Assembly: GCA_009781175.1 (NCBI GenBank)
Contig: WQYQ01000015.1
Location: 1 to 64,000, forward strand
DNA from: Betaproteobacteria bacterium
GTDB taxonomy: Bacteria > Pseudomonadota > Gammaproteobacteria > Burkholderiales > Rhodocyclaceae
Direction: 5' to 3'
Length of the DNA: 64,000 nt
Shown: positions 9,144 through 19,737 of the stretch, piece by piece
How positions within the stretch are numbered: the first letter of the stretch is position 1
Layout: each line of letters opens with the position of its first letter
Notes under the pieces: model-generated
Told to the model about the DNA's origin: nothing
The model's input: the letters and a program-made list of their open reading frames with translations, nothing else
The model's database searches: none
Program-made: the position numbers and the translations under genes

Positions 9144-10247
9144 TTAGCCGCGCGCATCGCCCCAGCGCAGCGCAGAACAATCATCGCCGACATAAGTCGT
9201 ATTTCCAGAGCGGTCGACGCAGTATTGCGGCGAAACGATCATTTCAGAAAAATTCATCCCTTCGCCAATCCGCGTGTATTCAAACAGAATGCTGCGGATG
9301 ACCTTCGCGCGCGCACGGATGTGGCTGCCATGTCCAATCCAGGCGGGGCCGACGATCGCAACGCCCGGGTCGATGCGGACATTTGAACCGATATAAACCG
9401 GTCCGGTAATATCGACCCGATCCCATGCAATCGATGTATTCAGCCCAACCCACACGCCTGGCTTGACCTCCTTGCCCGGCACATTCATCCCTGCCACTTC
9501 ACCACGCATTACACGCTGCAACACCGTCCAATAGTCGGTCACGCGGCCGATGTCGATCCAGTGGAACGCATGTTTTTGCACATAAAACGGCAGCTTGCGT
9601 TCAACAAGCAGGGGGAACAGTTCCGAACCAATGTCGAAAACCCTCCCCGAAGGGATAAAGTCGAGCACCTCGGGTTCGAAAATATAGATGCCTGTACTGG
9701 CCAAAGTGGATTTGGCTTCCGCGGGCGCCGGTTTTTCCTGAAACGATTCGATGCGGCCGTTTTCATCCGCGACAACGATGCCGTAGTTGTTGACCGCATC
9801 GCGCGGCACGTCGAGCGCGACGACACTTGCGATCGCCCCCTTGGCGCGATGTTCTTCCAGGGCCGCCTGAATATCGAGATCGACCAGGGCGTCGCCGCAA
9901 AGCACAAGCGTCGTTTCGTCGAAGAAACCGCCGTGATCCTGAATCCGCTTCATCCCGCCCGCCGAGCCCATCGGCTTGGGTACGATGTCGCCCTGGTCGC
10001 GCACGCCTTCAAACGAGTAACCCAGTTCGACCCCCCAGCGGTGTCCATCGCCGAAGTAGCTTTCGATCTTGTAGTGATTGAACGCCACGTTGACCATGAT
10101 CTCGCGGATTCCATAGTGAGCGAGATATTCAATCAAATATTCCATCACCGGCCGGCCGAGAATCGGAATCATCGGTTTCGGGATATTTTTGGTCAAAGGC
10201 CGAACCCGCGTCCCCTGGCCCGCGGCCAGAATCATTCCTTTTGCCAT
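9144..10247 (-). CDS. NDP-sugar pyrophosphorylase with C-terminal hexapeptide repeats (mannose-1-phosphate guanylyltransferase-like)
   Basis: MILAAGQGTRVRPLTKNIPKPMIPI plus C-terminal VYIGSNVRIDPGVAIVGPAWIGHGSHI. Confidence 0.85.
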   Translation of the reverse strand: MAKGMILAAGQGTRVRPLTKNIPKPMIPILGRPVMEYLIEYLAHYGIREIMVNVAFNHYKIESYFGDGHRWGVELGYSFEGVRDQGDIVPKPMGSAGGMKRIQDHGGFFDETTLVLCGDALVDLDIQAALEEHRAKGAIASVVALDVPRDAVNNYGIVVADENGRIESFQEKPAPAEAKSTLASTGIYIFEPEVLDFIPSGRVFDIGSELFPLLVERKLPFYVQKHAFHWIDIGRVTDYWTVLQRVMRGEVAGMNVPGKEVKPGVWVGLNTSIAWDRVDITGPVYIGSNVRIDPGVAIVGPAWIGHGSHIRARAKVIRSILFEYTRIGEGMNFSEMIVSPQYCVDRSGNTTYVGDDCSALRWGDARG

Positions 10248-10302
10248 CGTTTGCACTACCTTTACCGAATATGCAAATGAGAAACTTCTGTTCTCACCTT
10301 AT

Positions 10303-11187
10303 TTAAAACACGTGTCCCTCGAGAAGTTGGCTCAGATATTGTCCATAGCCACTCTTCGCCAAAGGCTTCGCCAAGGCAGCCATTTGTGCATCGTCGATCC
10401 ATTTCTGGCGCCAACAGATTTCTTCCGGACAACAGATTTTCAAGCCCTGTCGCGTCTCCAAGGTCTGAATGAATTGGGCTGCCTCAAGCAGGCTGGCGTG
10501 CGTTCCCGTATCCAGCCACGCATCGCCGCGCCCCATGATCTGCACATTGAGCTGATCGCGCTCCAGATAGACCCGGTTCAAATCCGTAATTTCCAACTCG
10601 CCGCGCGCGGAAGGCTTCAAATTGCGCGCGATTTCCACCACCGATCGGTCATAAAAATAAAGCCCCGTCACCGCATAGCGGCTCTTCGGCGCTGTGGGTT
10701 TTTCTTCCAGGCTGACCGCATGCCCGGCCGCATTGAACTCGACCACGCCATAACGTTCCGGGTCCTGCACGGGGTAGGCAAAAACTGTCGCCCCGCTTGT
10801 GCGCCGTCCGGCTTCATGCAGGCGACGCTGCAGCTCATGGCCATAAAATATGTTGTCCCCAAGCACCAGGGCGGAAGGCCGGTCGGCGACGAAATCCGCG
10901 CCGATGATGAAAGCCTGCGCCAGCCCGTCCGGGCTGGGCTGCACGGCATAGGAAAGATCGATGCCCCACTGGCCGCCATCGCCGAGCAGTTGCTCGAAAC
11001 GCGGCGTATCCTGCGGCGTGGAGATGATTAGAATCTCGCGGATGCCAGCAAGCAGCAATGCCGACAAGGGATAATAAATCATCGGTTTGTCATAGATCGG
11101 CATGAGCTGTTTGCTGATCGCCAGCGTGACCGGATGCAGGCGCGTTCCAGAACCGCCTGCAAGGATGATGCCTCGACGGGTATTCAT
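10303..11187 (-). CDS. rfbA: glucose-1-phosphate thymidylyltransferase
   Basis: [38 protein letters not shown]. Confidence 0.97.
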   Translation of the reverse strand: MNTRRGIILAGGSGTRLHPVTLAISKQLMPIYDKPMIYYPLSALLLAGIREILIISTPQDTPRFEQLLGDGGQWGIDLSYAVQPSPDGLAQAFIIGADFVADRPSALVLGDNIFYGHELQRRLHEAGRRTSGATVFAYPVQDPERYGVVEFNAAGHAVSLEEKPTAPKSRYAVTGLYFYDRSVVEIARNLKPSARGELEITDLNRVYLERDQLNVQIMGRGDAWLDTGTHASLLEAAQFIQTLETRQGLKICCPEEICWRQKWIDDAQMAALAKPLAKSGYGQYLSQLLEGHVF

Positions 11188-11202
11188 TCAAAACTCCTTT
11201 TA

Positions 11203-11410
11203 GAACCTGTTCATAATTTTGCTGCGAGCCCGTGATCGGGGCTCATGCGCTGCTCGGAATCCTCATTTATCACTCATAAACTCCGGTTCCTGCGCTGCTC
11301 TTCGCCCCACTGACCACAGTCGAGCGCAAGCGAGACAAACCTTTATGGGCGCTGAAGGCGCTTCAAATTCGTGGCGTCACGGGCTCTCGCGACAAATTCT
11401 GAGCAGGTTC
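11203..11410. mobile_element. 208-bp MITE-like element with TTA target duplication
   Basis: Ends GAACCTGTTCATAATTTTGCTGCGAG... and (reverse complement) GAACCTGCTCAGAATTTGTCGCGAG...; flanked by TTA (11200-11202 and 11411-11413); core shared with 11-123. Confidence 0.75.
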
Positions 11411-12301
11411 TTACTTGCCCAGGACTTCGGTCAGCATGCGATCGACGCCGAGCCGCCAATCGGGCAACACGATTCCAAAGGTTTCACACAGTTTGCGTGT
11501 GTTCATGCGCGAGTTCGCCGGCCGTTTTGCGGGAGTGGGAAACGCGCTCGTCGGCACGAGCGCGATTTCGGACACCTTGAACGATTCGCCAAAACTGCGC
11601 GCTTGAGCAATGACGTGACTCGCATAGCCATGCCATGAAGTCTCGCCGCCGGCGACCAAATGGTACATCCCGGCCAATTCAGGTCTGGCGCATGCGGCGC
11701 GCAAGGCGTGAGCCGTCACATCGGCAAGCAGATCCGCTCCGGTCGGCGCGCCGATCTGATCGTCGATCACGGTCAGCCGTTCGCGCTCATGCGCGAGGCG
11801 CAGCATCGTTTTGGCGAAATTGCCGCCGCGCGCGGCATACACCCAACTGGTGCGGAAAATCAGATGCTTGACGCCGGTCTCGGCAATCCGTTGTTCGCCT
11901 TCGAGCTTGGTCGCGCCATAAACACTGAGAGGCCCCGTTTTATCGCTCTCCGACCAGGGGCGCGAACCGCCGCCGTCGAACACGTAATCGGTCGAATAAT
12001 GGATGAGCCAGGCGCCGAGCGCCGCGGCCTCGCGCGCCAATACCGCCGGCGCAAGCGCATTGATCGTGCGCGCAAGTTCCGGCTCGCTTTCGGCTTTATC
12101 GACGGCGGTATGCGCGGCGGCATTGACGATGACATCGGGCCGCACCTGGCGAACGGTGTCGGCAAGCGCCTCCGGCCGCGTGAAATCGCCGCACAGCCCA
12201 GTCGAATCGAAATCGAGCGCGATCAGTTCGCCGAGCGACGCCAAAGAACGCTGCAACTCCCAGCCGACCTGTCCGCCCTTGCCTAAAAGGAGAATTTTCA
12301 T
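11411..12301 (-). CDS. rfbD: dTDP-4-dehydrorhamnose reductase
   Basis: [48 protein letters not shown]. Confidence 0.95.
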   Translation of the reverse strand: MKILLLGKGGQVGWELQRSLASLGELIALDFDSTGLCGDFTRPEALADTVRQVRPDVIVNAAAHTAVDKAESEPELARTINALAPAVLAREAAALGAWLIHYSTDYVFDGGGSRPWSESDKTGPLSVYGATKLEGEQRIAETGVKHLIFRTSWVYAARGGNFAKTMLRLAHERERLTVIDDQIGAPTGADLLADVTAHALRAACARPELAGMYHLVAGGETSWHGYASHVIAQARSFGESFKVSEIALVPTSAFPTPAKRPANSRMNTRKLCETFGIVLPDWRLGVDRMLTEVLGK

Positions 12302-13368
12302 TGCGCACGCTCGCGTTCGGCGTAGTTTTTCGCAACCCAATCGCGATAAGCGCCGCTCTGCACATTGCGCACCCAGGTCTGATTGTCGAGATACCATTGC
12401 ACGGTTTTGCGGATTCCGGTCTCAAAAGTTTCCGCGGGCCGCCAGCCCAGTTCGCGCTCAAGCTTGCGCGCATCGATCGCGTAGCGGCGGTCGTGACCAG
12501 GGCGGTCCGTCACATAGGTAATCAGCCGCACATAGCTGCCCGCCGGGTCCGGCTTGAGTTCGTCGAGCAAAGCGCAAACCGTGTGCACGATTTCGAGATT
12601 CGGCTTCTCGTTCCAGCCACCGACGTTGTACGTCTCGCCCGGCGTCCCGCGTGTCAGTACCGTGCGGATCGCGCTACAGTGGTCCTTCACATAAAGCCAA
12701 TCGCGAATCTGCTGACCGTCGCCGTAAATCGGCAAGGGTTTGCCCGCCAGCGCATTCACGATCATCAGCGGAATCAATTTTTCCGGGAAGTGATAAGGTC
12801 CGTAGTTGTTTGAGCAGTTGGTTGTCAGCACGGGTAGCCCATAGGTGTGAAACCAGGCGCGCACGAGATGATCGCTCGCCGCCTTGCTCGCCGAATAAGG
12901 GCTGTTCGGTTCATAGTTATTCGTCTCGCTGAAAGGCGGATCGTGCGGCCCCAGCGAACCATAGACTTCGTCCGTCGAAATATGGTGGAAGCGAAAGCCC
13001 GCCTTCGCTTCCGCATCCAGGCCATTCCAATAAGCACGCGCCGCTTCGAGCAGGGTAAACGTGCCTTCCACGTTCGTCCGCACGAATTCCCCCGGCCCGT
13101 GAATCGAGCGATCCACATGCGACTCCGCCGCGAAATGGACGACAGCGCGCGGCTTGTGCGCCGCGAAGAGCGAATCGACCAACGCGCGATCGCAGATGTC
13201 CCCGTGGACGAAAATATGCCGTGCATCGTCCGCCAGCAAGGCAAGCGTTTCGAGATTACCCGCGTACGTGAGTTTGTCGAGGTTAACGACCGGCTCACCC
13301 GTTGCGGCGATCCAGTCCTGGACAAAATTGCCACCGATAAAACCGGCTCCCCCCGTTACAAGAATCAT
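12298..13368 (-). CDS. rfbB: dTDP-glucose 4,6-dehydratase
   Basis: [45 protein letters not shown]; overlaps rfbD start by 4 nt. Confidence 0.97.
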   Translation of the reverse strand: MILVTGGAGFIGGNFVQDWIAATGEPVVNLDKLTYAGNLETLALLADDARHIFVHGDICDRALVDSLFAAHKPRAVVHFAAESHVDRSIHGPGEFVRTNVEGTFTLLEAARAYWNGLDAEAKAGFRFHHISTDEVYGSLGPHDPPFSETNNYEPNSPYSASKAASDHLVRAWFHTYGLPVLTTNCSNNYGPYHFPEKLIPLMIVNALAGKPLPIYGDGQQIRDWLYVKDHCSAIRTVLTRGTPGETYNVGGWNEKPNLEIVHTVCALLDELKPDPAGSYVRLITYVTDRPGHDRRYAIDARKLERELGWRPAETFETGIRKTVQWYLDNQTWVRNVQSGAYRDWVAKNYAERERAQ

Positions 13369-13695
13369 GGCTATTGCTTCCTAGGAAATAAGTGCGGACC
13401 GCTGGCCCCTGGGTCCATTGCATTATGAATGTTCCCAAGCAACGCTCCAGACACGTCGGAAAATCTTTGGCTTGGATATACCGACGCGCTGCAAAGTAAG
13501 CAACTGCGGGCATCACAAAACTTGAAAAAAACCCGACCCACATCGAACTGGTACGAATGTAACACTGGGCCAGGGGTCTTTCCCCTGCATGCACACGTAT
13601 GGGATATAGTCCGCGCAACATTTGGGTACAGATTCTGCTGAAAAACCGCTAAAGAATGCCACGACAACGATTTCTACCTACCGGCAGGAGCGCAC

Positions 13696-14931
13696 ATGGA
13701 CATCAATAAGATCATCGAACGCGTCAAGAACGTCCTGACGACACCGAAAACCGAATGGCCGGTCATCGCCGCCGAACCGGCGACGGCGTCCGGTCTCTAC
13801 AAGAACTACATCGTAATCCTCGCCGCGATCCCAGCCATCGTGGGTTTTATCAAAAGCAGCCTGATCGGCCACAGCATACTCGGCATCACAGTCCGCTCCT
13901 CGATCGGCAGCGGTTTGGCCGGAGCGGTCGTCGGCTATGCGCTGAGTCTGGCGCTGATCTATGTGATGGCGTTGATCATCGAGGCGCTGGCACCAACCTT
14001 CGGTGGCGAAAAAAACCGGCTCCAGGCACTCAAGACCGCCGCCTACGCATGGACCGCGAGCTGGCTCGCCAACGTCGGCCTGCTCATCCCCTGGCTCGGC
14101 GCGCTGATTGTCCTGGTCGGCATCGGCTACAGCATCTACCTGCTGTACCTGGCCCTGCCGGTCACGATGAAATCCCCGCCCGAAAAAGCCGCTGGTTACA
14201 CCGCGCTCAGCATGCTCTGCGCGATCGTGCTCGGCTGGATCATGACGGTCGCGGTGGCTGGAATCACCGGTACCGGCATGTTGATGACGGGTGGCGCCCC
14301 CCATAGCACCACGAGCAGCAACACGACGATCGACAAGGACTCCTGGCTCGGCAAGATGGAGGAAGCCAGCAAGAAGATGGAAGCCGCACAGAAATCGGGC
14401 GATACCGCCGCGCAGCAAAAGGCGGCCAGTGAAATGATGGGCGCAGCGCTCGGCGGCGGCGACAAGGTCGAGGCGCTGGCCCCGGATCAGCTCAAGCCCT
14501 TCGTACCCGAAACACTGGCCGGCCTGAAGCGCACCAGCGTCTCTGCCGAGCGCAATGGCGCAATGGGCATGCAAACATCCGAAGCGCGGGCAACCTACTC
14601 GGACGATGGCTCTGGCCGCTCACTGCATCTGAGCATCACCGACATGGGCAGCATGAAGGGTCTGGTCGGTCTCGCCGGCTGGGCCGGTGTTGAGAACAGT
14701 AAAGAAACCAGCGACGGCTACGAAAAAACCTACAAGCAAAGCGGCCGCCTCGTGCATGAACAATGGGACAAGCCGACCAAGAGCGGAGAGTTCGGTATCG
14801 TGCTCGGCGAACGTTTCTCGGTAAAGGTATCGGGTGACGCCAACTCGATCGATGAGCTTAAGACCGCTGTCACAAGTCTTGATCTTGCGGGTCTGGAAGC
14901 CCTGAAAAATCAGGGCGTAAAGAAAAACTGA
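13696..14931 (+). CDS. Yip1-family membrane protein
   Basis: MDINKIIERVKNVLTTPKTEWPVIAAE... with five or so hydrophobic segments, then a soluble C-terminal domain. Confidence 0.7.
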   Translation: MDINKIIERVKNVLTTPKTEWPVIAAEPATASGLYKNYIVILAAIPAIVGFIKSSLIGHSILGITVRSSIGSGLAGAVVGYALSLALIYVMALIIEALAPTFGGEKNRLQALKTAAYAWTASWLANVGLLIPWLGALIVLVGIGYSIYLLYLALPVTMKSPPEKAAGYTALSMLCAIVLGWIMTVAVAGITGTGMLMTGGAPHSTTSSNTTIDKDSWLGKMEEASKKMEAAQKSGDTAAQQKAASEMMGAALGGGDKVEALAPDQLKPFVPETLAGLKRTSVSAERNGAMGMQTSEARATYSDDGSGRSLHLSITDMGSMKGLVGLAGWAGVENSKETSDGYEKTYKQSGRLVHEQWDKPTKSGEFGIVLGERFSVKVSGDANSIDELKTAVTSLDLAGLEALKNQGVKKN

Positions 14932-14972
14932 GGAAAAACTGAACGACTCGCTCAACGCAAGTAAGATTTAAA

Positions 14973-15003
14973 GATCCGGCCGCAAGCGGCCGGATCGTTT
15001 TTT
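14973..15003. terminator. rho-independent terminator
   Basis: gatccggccgcaagcggccggatc followed by gtttttt. Confidence 0.85.
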
Positions 15004-15704
15004 CAGCCGTGCCCTGCTGCCTTCTCGATTTCAGCCAGCTTAGCGTGGCGCATATCCTCGCCCTTCGCCATATAAAAAACGTACTCCGCCATATTTTTCG
15101 CATGATCGCCGATCCGTTCAAGCGCCTTGGCGACGAAGATCATGTCGATACCGACCGAAATCGTGCGTGGATCTTCCATCATGAAGGTAATGACCTGGCG
15201 CATGAGTCCTTTGAATTCGGCATCGATCACTTTGTCATCACGCACGACTTGAATCGCGCCTTCCATATCAAGCCGCGCAAAACAATCGAGCGCACGTCTC
15301 AATTGCGCGGTCGCCAAATCCGCCATATGCGAAATTTGCACGCGCGGCGAGGCCAAGAAAGAACCCTCGTGAATGACTTTACCTATCTTGGCGATCTTCT
15401 TCGCCTCGTCACCGATACGCTCGAGATCGGTAATCGTTTTGATCACCGCGGTAATCAAACGTAGATCGATCGCCGTGGGCTGACGCTTGGCGATCACTTG
15501 CGAGCAGGTTTCATCAAGCTCGATCTCAAGCTCATTGACGCGATGATCGTCCTCGATCACCGCATCGGAGAGCACAAGATTTTCCTCAAGCAAGCCCTGT
15601 GCGGCACGCGCGATTTGTTGTTCGACGAGCCCCCCCATTTGAAGGACACGTGTACGAATGTTTTCAAGCTCAAGATCGAACTGCTTTGAAATATGTTCAG
15701 CCAT
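15003..15704 (-). CDS. phoU: phosphate signaling complex protein PhoU
   Basis: FDLELENIRTRVLQMGGLVEQQI, ERIGDEAKKIAK, LERIGDHAKNMAEYVFYMAKGEDMRH. Confidence 0.97.
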   Translation of the reverse strand: MAEHISKQFDLELENIRTRVLQMGGLVEQQIARAAQGLLEENLVLSDAVIEDDHRVNELEIELDETCSQVIAKRQPTAIDLRLITAVIKTITDLERIGDEAKKIAKIGKVIHEGSFLASPRVQISHMADLATAQLRRALDCFARLDMEGAIQVVRDDKVIDAEFKGLMRQVITFMMEDPRTISVGIDMIFVAKALERIGDHAKNMAEYVFYMAKGEDMRHAKLAEIEKAAGHG

Positions 15705-15760
15705 GGGGGTCTCTCCATTGCATGCGAGGGCTAATCGGTCGATGTTACCAGATCAATATT

Positions 15761-16435
15761 TCATCCACGTTGCATTCGCTGCACGCCATCCGCGTTACTC
15801 ACAAGCAGCACATCGACGGCGCGCGCGGCGAACAAGCCGTTCGTCACCACGCCTACAATCTGATTGATCGCGCTTTCCAGCGCAACGGGGTCGGCAATCC
15901 GCAATCCATGCACATCGAGAATCACATTCCCGTTGTCGGTCACCACCCCCTCGCGCCAACACGGCTCGCCGCCCAGCTTGCGCAACTGGCGCGCCACATA
16001 CTCGCGCGCCATCGGAATCACTTCAACAGGCAGCGGGAAACGGCCGAGCACTTCCACGCGCTTGCTCGCATCGGCGATACACACAAATTTTGCGGCAACG
16101 GCTGCCACGATCTTTTCCCGCGTCAGCGCGGCGCCACCGCCTTTGATTACGTGCAGAGCGGGATCGATCTCATCGGCGCCGTCTACGTAAATTGGAATCT
16201 CGCTGACTTCGTTTAAATCCAGAACCCGGAAGCCAAGTTTCTCAAGCCGGACACGGCTCGCTTCTGAACTGGCCACCGCACCGGAAAAGCGGTCTTTCAA
16301 GCGCCCGAGTTCATCAATGAACAAATTCGCAGTCGAGCCTGTTCCAACGCCAATAACGCTGTCACATGGCGCATGTTCTTCAACATATTCCGCCGCAGCG
16401 CGTGCGACCAGCGCTTTCAATTGATCCTGATTCAT
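15761..16435 (-). CDS. rpiA: ribose-5-phosphate isomerase A
   Basis: [38 protein letters not shown]. Confidence 0.97.
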   Translation of the reverse strand: MNQDQLKALVARAAAEYVEEHAPCDSVIGVGTGSTANLFIDELGRLKDRFSGAVASSEASRVRLEKLGFRVLDLNEVSEIPIYVDGADEIDPALHVIKGGGAALTREKIVAAVAAKFVCIADASKRVEVLGRFPLPVEVIPMAREYVARQLRKLGGEPCWREGVVTDNGNVILDVHGLRIADPVALESAINQIVGVVTNGLFAARAVDVLLVSNADGVQRMQRG

Positions 16436-16521
16436 GGGGAAACGGGTAGCAGAGAAAAATGAATTACGATTGTAATGGAGCCATCCGGCCCTTTGCGATT
16501 TAGCGCAACGCTCAAATCACG

Positions 16522-17583
16522 CTATAACCATTCCATAAGCGAAATTCCAAGCCCAAACGTCGTCATGCGATGGTTGTAATCGATCAGGCTCTCGCCATAG
16601 CCAGTAAACGCCTGAAAATGCGCACGCAGATAACCCGCGAGCGGAAAGCTCCATTCGAGCTGAAGAGAGCCATGATTGGCGCTTCCGCCTTTAAGGCTGT
16701 GGCGTCCGATCAGGGCAAACTGTTGCTCGCCCCAGCGAAACAAAGCGTTGACCTCGGCGCGGCCAACATAGTCTGAAATGTCCGGGTTGTCGTCGTTCGA
16801 AGCCTTTTCCGGAATTCGATACCACGGCCTGAATTGCAAAATAAAAGAAGGCGTTTGGAAACCGAAACCTGCGTAGAGCCGATTCCAGGAGCGGGACATT
16901 GGGTTCGAGCGGCCGTTGGACTGGTGCACGAAACCGAGATTGAGGTAACGCAGTTTGAACGCTTCGTCGCCCACATTCAGCGGAATCGTGGTGAAAACCT
17001 CCGGCTCGTAATCCGTCTCCCGGAACGGCGAGGAGTCGGATTTGTTATACACCTGCCAATATGACTGCTGGGTATATCCAAACCACAGGTCAGCCGGCGA
17101 AGCAAAAATGTTCTGCCAGATCTTGGTCTTGAAGCTCAGTTGGAACTTTGCTTCGGTCGTATCCAAAGAGAGAGGCTGCGTAACCGTGTTCTCTGGATTG
17201 GGGCTGGCAGGCCATTCGTTCGGTCCATGCATCACGCGCAACGGGAGCACGTATACCGGCCGATAAGGACGGAACAGGAAGGTGCCGTGTTTATCCTTCT
17301 GATCGAGCTCCATGCGCTCCGACAAACGGCTCGCGATTTGAGTTGTAGCGTCGCTCTGCGCGGGAATCGGATCGGTCGCCGGCTGCGCTGGCCGATCGGC
17401 AACGCGGTCATAACATGCAAGGCGTTCCGCATCATTGGCAAGCGCGCGGCATGTCTCCAGATTCTCCACGGCACCAGCCTGCGCGTTTGCGCAAGCAAGC
17501 ATCGTCATGAGCGCAAAATGCATTACGCTTTGCGCTCCGGACGCATTGAACCACCGGAAGGGGCACGATACCTTTAGGTGCAA
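16522..17583 (-). CDS. pldA: outer membrane phospholipase A1
   Basis: Phospholipase A1 family, FVHQSNGRSNPMSRSWNRLYAG active-site region; alternative start ATG at 17523. Confidence 0.92.
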   Translation of the reverse strand: MHLKVSCPFRWFNASGAQSVMHFALMTMLACANAQAGAVENLETCRALANDAERLACYDRVADRPAQPATDPIPAQSDATTQIASRLSERMELDQKDKHGTFLFRPYRPVYVLPLRVMHGPNEWPASPNPENTVTQPLSLDTTEAKFQLSFKTKIWQNIFASPADLWFGYTQQSYWQVYNKSDSSPFRETDYEPEVFTTIPLNVGDEAFKLRYLNLGFVHQSNGRSNPMSRSWNRLYAGFGFQTPSFILQFRPWYRIPEKASNDDNPDISDYVGRAEVNALFRWGEQQFALIGRHSLKGGSANHGSLQLEWSFPLAGYLRAHFQAFTGYGESLIDYNHRMTTFGLGISLMEWL

Positions 17584-17595
17584 GTCCGTTCTCGC

Positions 17596-17871
17596 TCAAG
17601 CCTTTGGTGGCACATAGCCAGACGCTACATCGACTCCCGTCCCAAAAAAATATTTTTCCATTTGCTCGGCAAGATATTTACGCGCCCGCGCGTCCATGAG
17701 GTTGAGCCGGTTTTCGTTGATCAGCATCGTTTGGTGCCTGATCCAATCCGCCCAGGCTTCTTTGGACACATTCTCATAGACCCGCGCGCCCAGCTCGCCC
17801 GGATAAGGGGGACGATCCAAGCCCTCAGCCTCACAACCCAACTTTACGCATTTGACCATTCGGGCCATCAC
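17596..17871 (-). CDS. yggX: oxidative damage protection protein / probable Fe(2+)-trafficking protein
   Basis: [27 protein letters not shown]...[22 protein letters not shown]. Confidence 0.96.
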   Translation of the reverse strand: MMARMVKCVKLGCEAEGLDRPPYPGELGARVYENVSKEAWADWIRHQTMLINENRLNLMDARARKYLAEQMEKYFFGTGVDVASGYVPPKA

Positions 17872-18018
17872 ACGACTCCTCTAACGAATATCTAATCAAG
17901 GCACGCATTGTATCGGTTCCACCGGCCTCGCTAAATCCGTTCGAAGGCTGTCGCAAGAAGCTAAAGATTGGAGCCCGCACGCAACAGATGATGTCAGAGC
18001 AAAGCGCGGATTTCGCGC

Positions 18019-19728
18019 TCAGTGCAATTGCCGATTGAAAATCTCGACGCGGTTCTTGCCTGCCGATTTCGCACCATACATGGCGGTATCGGCGCATTCG
18101 ATCAGCATTTCGGCGCTTGCCGCGTGATCGGGATAGAGCGCGATGCCGAGGCTCGCACCGACCCGGCCCGTGCCTTCAGGAAATTCAAATTCGGTCGAGG
18201 AAATGCATGTATTGATCCGACGCGCCAGCGTCACGACATTTTCGAGCGCGGCCTCCGGAATCAAAATCGCAAACTCATCGCCACCGAGCCGGAAGAACAG
18301 TTCGTTACGCCGCACGATCGCACCAACGGACGTTGCCACCGTCGTCAGCACATGGTCGCCCGCGCTATGGCCGAACTGGTCGTTGATCCCTTTGAAACCA
18401 TCAAGGTCGAAAGTCAATAGGCCAACCCGGTCATGACGCCGTGTCGATTCGGCGATCATCCGGTTCAGCTCTTCATGGAAACGGCGGCGGTTGAGCAAAT
18501 TCGTCAACGGATCGCGTTCGGCGTGTTCAAGCAACTGTTTGGCAATCCGCTTGCGCTCGGTCACATCTTCGTAAATCCAAACGCGCCCGAGATCGCGTTG
18601 ACCGTCTTCCGAAATCACGAGACCTGAAACCTCTTCGAGCAAACGGCCGTCGGTAAATGGAATTTCATACGGCGCACTCGGCGTCCGCTTCGATTGAATC
18701 GCATCGAAGTGCAGGCAATAAGCCGTATCGTCGCTGCGCAGCGCACGCGTGCGTTCGACCAGGGCCTCGTCGCGCAGCCCATTGATGTTTTCGTCCAGCC
18801 CAATGCCACACATTATGCGCATCGCCCGGTTGCAGTAGTAAACGCGGCGATCCTGATCAACGAACAAAATTCCAACGCGCAAGGTGTCGAGCAGCGCAAC
18901 CAGACGCAGGCGTTCATCATCGCTACGTTGCAGGTAGTGATCCTGCAAAGCCTGCGCGCGGCGCAACGAGGCAACGGTGTCGAGCAGGCGCATTTCGGCA
19001 TCCTTACGCACTTCAATATCTTCGATCGAAACACGCAAGCCGAGTAAGCGATTATCGGGACCGAACAAGGAACGCCAATGGCACGCAATCCAGCGCTGAC
19101 TGCCGTCTTTGCATTGAATGCGCAATTCGACGTCTTTCCCGCTTTCTCCACGCAGCGCGCCGGCGGTAAGGGTGAGCACCTGTCGCCGGTCCTTCGGCGC
19201 GACAAGCAACTCAATCAAATTCGAACCCAGCAAACATTCGGCCCGGGTATAACCCGTGAGTTGTTCGATCGAGCGGCTGATCCAGACCAGCGAGCCGTTG
19301 CGCGAGAACCATGCTTCAACGCCGTGGGCCGAGTCGGCAAGCGCGCGAAAACGCGCCTCCTGGCGTGTCAAGGCTTCGATTCTCAAGGCCCGCAAACGCG
19401 CGAGCCGATCCATTTCAGCGGTCAAGGCATCGAAATCGGCCCACCCTGTCGGCAGTGAAGCAAGCGCGCCGCCGCTGCGATCGCTTTGCTGAACAGCCAC
19501 GCGCAAATCCGCGAACAAATGCTGCACCATGCGCCGCGCCAATGACAGCGGAATCAATGCGCCCAGTACGGCGCAAAACGCCGTAAGCATAACGGCGGCC
19601 CCAATCGGCCACGGGTTATGCCCGCGCAGCAAGGCCGCGGCGATATAGGCGATGACCACGCCCCAAATCGCTGCGAACAGGACTGCGCCTGCCACCGCCC
19701 GAGAGAACCGATTAGCTAGTTTGAGCAC
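18019..19728 (-). CDS. PAS-domain diguanylate cyclase (GGDEF)
   Basis: N-terminal TM segments, PAS domains, DPLTNLLNRRRF...FRLGGDEFAIL (GGDEF intact). Confidence 0.92.
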   Translation of the reverse strand: MLKLANRFSRAVAGAVLFAAIWGVVIAYIAAALLRGHNPWPIGAAVMLTAFCAVLGALIPLSLARRMVQHLFADLRVAVQQSDRSGGALASLPTGWADFDALTAEMDRLARLRALRIEALTRQEARFRALADSAHGVEAWFSRNGSLVWISRSIEQLTGYTRAECLLGSNLIELLVAPKDRRQVLTLTAGALRGESGKDVELRIQCKDGSQRWIACHWRSLFGPDNRLLGLRVSIEDIEVRKDAEMRLLDTVASLRRAQALQDHYLQRSDDERLRLVALLDTLRVGILFVDQDRRVYYCNRAMRIMCGIGLDENINGLRDEALVERTRALRSDDTAYCLHFDAIQSKRTPSAPYEIPFTDGRLLEEVSGLVISEDGQRDLGRVWIYEDVTERKRIAKQLLEHAERDPLTNLLNRRRFHEELNRMIAESTRRHDRVGLLTFDLDGFKGINDQFGHSAGDHVLTTVATSVGAIVRRNELFFRLGGDEFAILIPEAALENVVTLARRINTCISSTEFEFPEGTGRVGASLGIALYPDHAASAEMLIECADTAMYGAKSAGKNRVEIFNRQLH

Positions 19729-19737
19729 ACCGCGGCC

